DNA of 64,000 nt. Origin: an uncultured Marivita sp. Lineage in GTDB: Bacteria > Pseudomonadota > Alphaproteobacteria > Rhodobacterales > Rhodobacteraceae. Positions 62,442 through 64,000 of this stretch are shown here, one piece after another (position 1 is the first letter of the stretch; each line of letters begins with the position of its first letter). Where the stretch lies: positions 62,001 through 126,000 of the forward strand of contig NZ_CANKYW010000008.1 in assembly GCF_947488135.1 (NCBI RefSeq). Reading direction: 5' to 3'. The position numbers and the translations under genes were made by a program. The notes below the pieces were generated by a model. It made no database searches and was not told where the DNA came from. It saw nothing but the letters and a program-made list of their open reading frames with translations.

Positions 62442-63994
62442 GCCATTGGATCATTCTTCCCGTTGTCCTGCCGGCGATGCTTGCGCCGATCATCGGCTTC
62501 GTCATGCGCTACGACATCGTTCTGGCGCGGGTCACATCGACTGTGGGCACCGTGCTCTTGCTCGCCATTTCGCTGGGCCTTGTCATGATGGCGGCCGATG
62601 GTACCACGCATATCTACCGGCTGGGCGATTGGCCCGCGCCCTTCGGTATCGTTCTGGTGCTCGACCGTTTGTCCGCGCTCATGGTTCTGCTGACATCGGC
62701 GCTGGCGCTGATGGTGCTGCTGCACGCGATGGCGAGCGGATGGGACAACCGCGGGCGGCACTTCCACGCGCTGTTCCAGTTCCAGCTCATGGGGATTTGC
62801 GGCGCGTTCCTGACGGGCGACGTGTTCAACCTGTTCGTGTTCTTCGAAATCCTGCTCATCGCGTCCTACGGCCTGATGATCCATTCCGGCGGGCGCGACC
62901 GGATGCGCGCCGGTTTGCAATATGTGGTGATGAACCTCGCCGGATCGACGCTGTTCCTCTTCGCGCTTGGCACGCTTTACGCCAGCACCGGGACACTCAA
63001 CATCGCCGATTTGGCCGCCAAGATACCGCTGATCCCGGCCGAGGAAGCCGGTCTCGTGCGGGTGGCGGCGATGCTTTTGATGATTGTCTTCGCCGTGAAG
63101 GCGGCACTTTTCCCGGTGCAGTTCTGGCTGCCTGCCACCTATTCCAACGCCCCTGCCCCGGTTGCGGCGCTGTTTGCGATCATGACCAAGGTCGGCGCCT
63201 ATGCCATCCTGCGCGTGCATACGGTGGTCTTTGGCCCCGGTGTTGCGGGCACGGACGGGATGATCGATGCGTGGCTTTTCCCCGCTGCCATCGTGACCAT
63301 CGCGCTTGGAGCGTTCGGTGTGCTGGGGGCGAAACGCCTGATGCCGCTGATCAGCTTTTCGGTGGTTGGCTCCATGGGCACGCTTCTGGTGGCTGTGGCC
63401 GTGTTTTCGCCGGTCGCGACAACGGCGGCGCTCTATTACATGGTGCATTCCACCTTTGCCGCCGCCTGCCTGTTCCTGATCGCCGATCTGGTCGTGTCGC
63501 GCCGGGACGGGGATGCGCTGACGGCGGCCCATCCCACCGTTCAGAATGGGCTCTTCGCCGCGATCTTCTTTGCCGCGGCGATCGCGATGGCCGGGATGCC
63601 GCCGCTCAGCGGGTTCCTGGGCAAGTTGCTGGTGTTGGACGCGTTGCGCGAACCGGGGCTGATGGGCTGGGCCTGGACCGCGATCCTTGCGGGGTCTTTG
63701 CTCACCATCGTCGGGTTCGCGCGGGCGGGCAGCACGCTGTTCTGGAAATCCACCGCCATCCCCGTGCTCGCACCCGAGGAAACCGCCGACGACGCGGACG
63801 GCTCTGACGATACCCCTCCCCCGAACCGCGCCACACCGGCGGAAGTCGCACCGGTGATGCTGACGCTTGCGGCCTTGGTAGGGTTGGCGGTGTTCGCGGG
63901 GCCGGTCGCGTCCTATCTTGAACAGACATCGACGCAGTTGTTCGACCGCGCGGGATATATCTCTGCCGTTCTGGCCCCCGGTGAGGAAACCTGA
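62438..63994 (+). CDS. mrpD: Na+/H+ antiporter subunit D
   Basis: A 518-residue NuoM/NuoN-like antiporter subunit. DVFNLFVFFEILLIASYGLM carries the conserved Glu of the channel, KAALFPVQFWLPATYSNAPAPVAALF the conserved Lys and Pro-rich helix, and AGMPPLSGFLGKLLVLDAL the late helix. An acidic loop (PEETADDADGSDDTPPPN) near residue 450 is less conserved. An ATG 3 bases after the stop (63998-64000) is probably the start of mrpE, cut by the window. Confidence 0.92.
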   Translation: MSHWIILPVVLPAMLAPIIGFVMRYDIVLARVTSTVGTVLLLAISLGLVMMAADGTTHIYRLGDWPAPFGIVLVLDRLSALMVLLTSALALMVLLHAMASGWDNRGRHFHALFQFQLMGICGAFLTGDVFNLFVFFEILLIASYGLMIHSGGRDRMRAGLQYVVMNLAGSTLFLFALGTLYASTGTLNIADLAAKIPLIPAEEAGLVRVAAMLLMIVFAVKAALFPVQFWLPATYSNAPAPVAALFAIMTKVGAYAILRVHTVVFGPGVAGTDGMIDAWLFPAAIVTIALGAFGVLGAKRLMPLISFSVVGSMGTLLVAVAVFSPVATTAALYYMVHSTFAAACLFLIADLVVSRRDGDALTAAHPTVQNGLFAAIFFAAAIAMAGMPPLSGFLGKLLVLDALREPGLMGWAWTAILAGSLLTIVGFARAGSTLFWKSTAIPVLAPEETADDADGSDDTPPPNRATPAEVAPVMLTLAALVGLAVFAGPVASYLEQTSTQLFDRAGYISAVLAPGEET

Positions 63995-63997
63995 GAC

Positions 63998-64000
63998 ATG
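63998..64000 (+). CDS. mrpE: Probable first codon of mrpE, remainder outside window
   Basis: An ATG stands 3 bases after the mrpD stop, at the very end of the window. In mrp operons subunit E follows D, so this is likely its start; only gene order supports it. Confidence 0.35.

Overview
The window looks like a chromosomal segment of a marine alphaproteobacterium of the Rhodobacterales (Roseobacter) type. The basis is inference from GC-rich coding, the family make-up (L-cysteate sulfo-lyase, urea ABC transporter, fused MrpAB antiporter, PL15 oligoalginate lyase) and many ATGA/TGATG start-stop overlaps. No rRNA, tRNA, CRISPR array or complete mobile element was seen.

Region 1 (1-17,023): two divergent uronic-acid operons around a GntR-family regulator. 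The minus operon encodes an alginate-oligosaccharide type ABC importer (ATPase, two permeases, binding protein with a Ca-loop), a cytoplasmic PL15 exo-oligoalginate lyase, a DEH-reductase-like SDR, KdgF, KDG kinase and an RraA-family protein cut by the window edge. The plus operon encodes a MATE transporter, KduI, KduD, two Gfo/Idh/MocA oxidoreductases and D-mannonate dehydratase. All branches converge on 2-keto-3-deoxygluconate. Three TATACTAGT-type repeats between the operons are the likely GntR operators.

Region 2 (17,245-29,471): an orphan GAF-histidine kinase; a 2-oxoglutarate/Fe(II) dioxygenase paired with a LysE exporter; a LysR-controlled set with cuyA (L-cysteate sulfo-lyase), a DegT-type aminotransferase, an Asp/Glu-type racemase and a betaine-type ABC importer whose permease has an unusual N-terminal extension; then an AraC regulator divergent from a thioredoxin-fold peroxiredoxin-like gene.

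Region 3 (29,541-39,787): urtABCDE urea importer (minus strand), a small secreted protein of unknown function, and the divergent oxyR-katG peroxide-defence pair.

Region 4 (about 39,850-59,140): an accessory copper-handling island between katG and the mrp operon, with a degraded coding scrap at its left end and an IS30 transposase fragment at its right end. It contains copA, copZ and cueR; a DUF305 membrane protein; a glutaredoxin-MauE fusion; a multicopper oxidase embedded among four c-type cytochromes and a DsbA-like thiol oxidoreductase; two Met-rich periplasmic proteins; an L,D-transpeptidase; an OmpR-type two-component system; and a four-gene membrane operon (DUF6010-like, TVP38, sterol desaturase, DUF411). 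Two regulatory layers are visible: CueR-type dyads with 19-bp spacers at four promoters, and TACA-N6-TACA direct repeats beside the two-component system and before the cytochrome/oxidase operon.

Region 5 (59,227-64,000): start of an mrp Na+/H+ antiporter operon (mrpA/B fusion, mrpC, mrpD, and the first codon of the next gene). The most promising uncharacterised systems are the cytochrome-coupled multicopper oxidase operon with its two-layer copper regulation and the cysteate/racemase/betaine-type transporter set.
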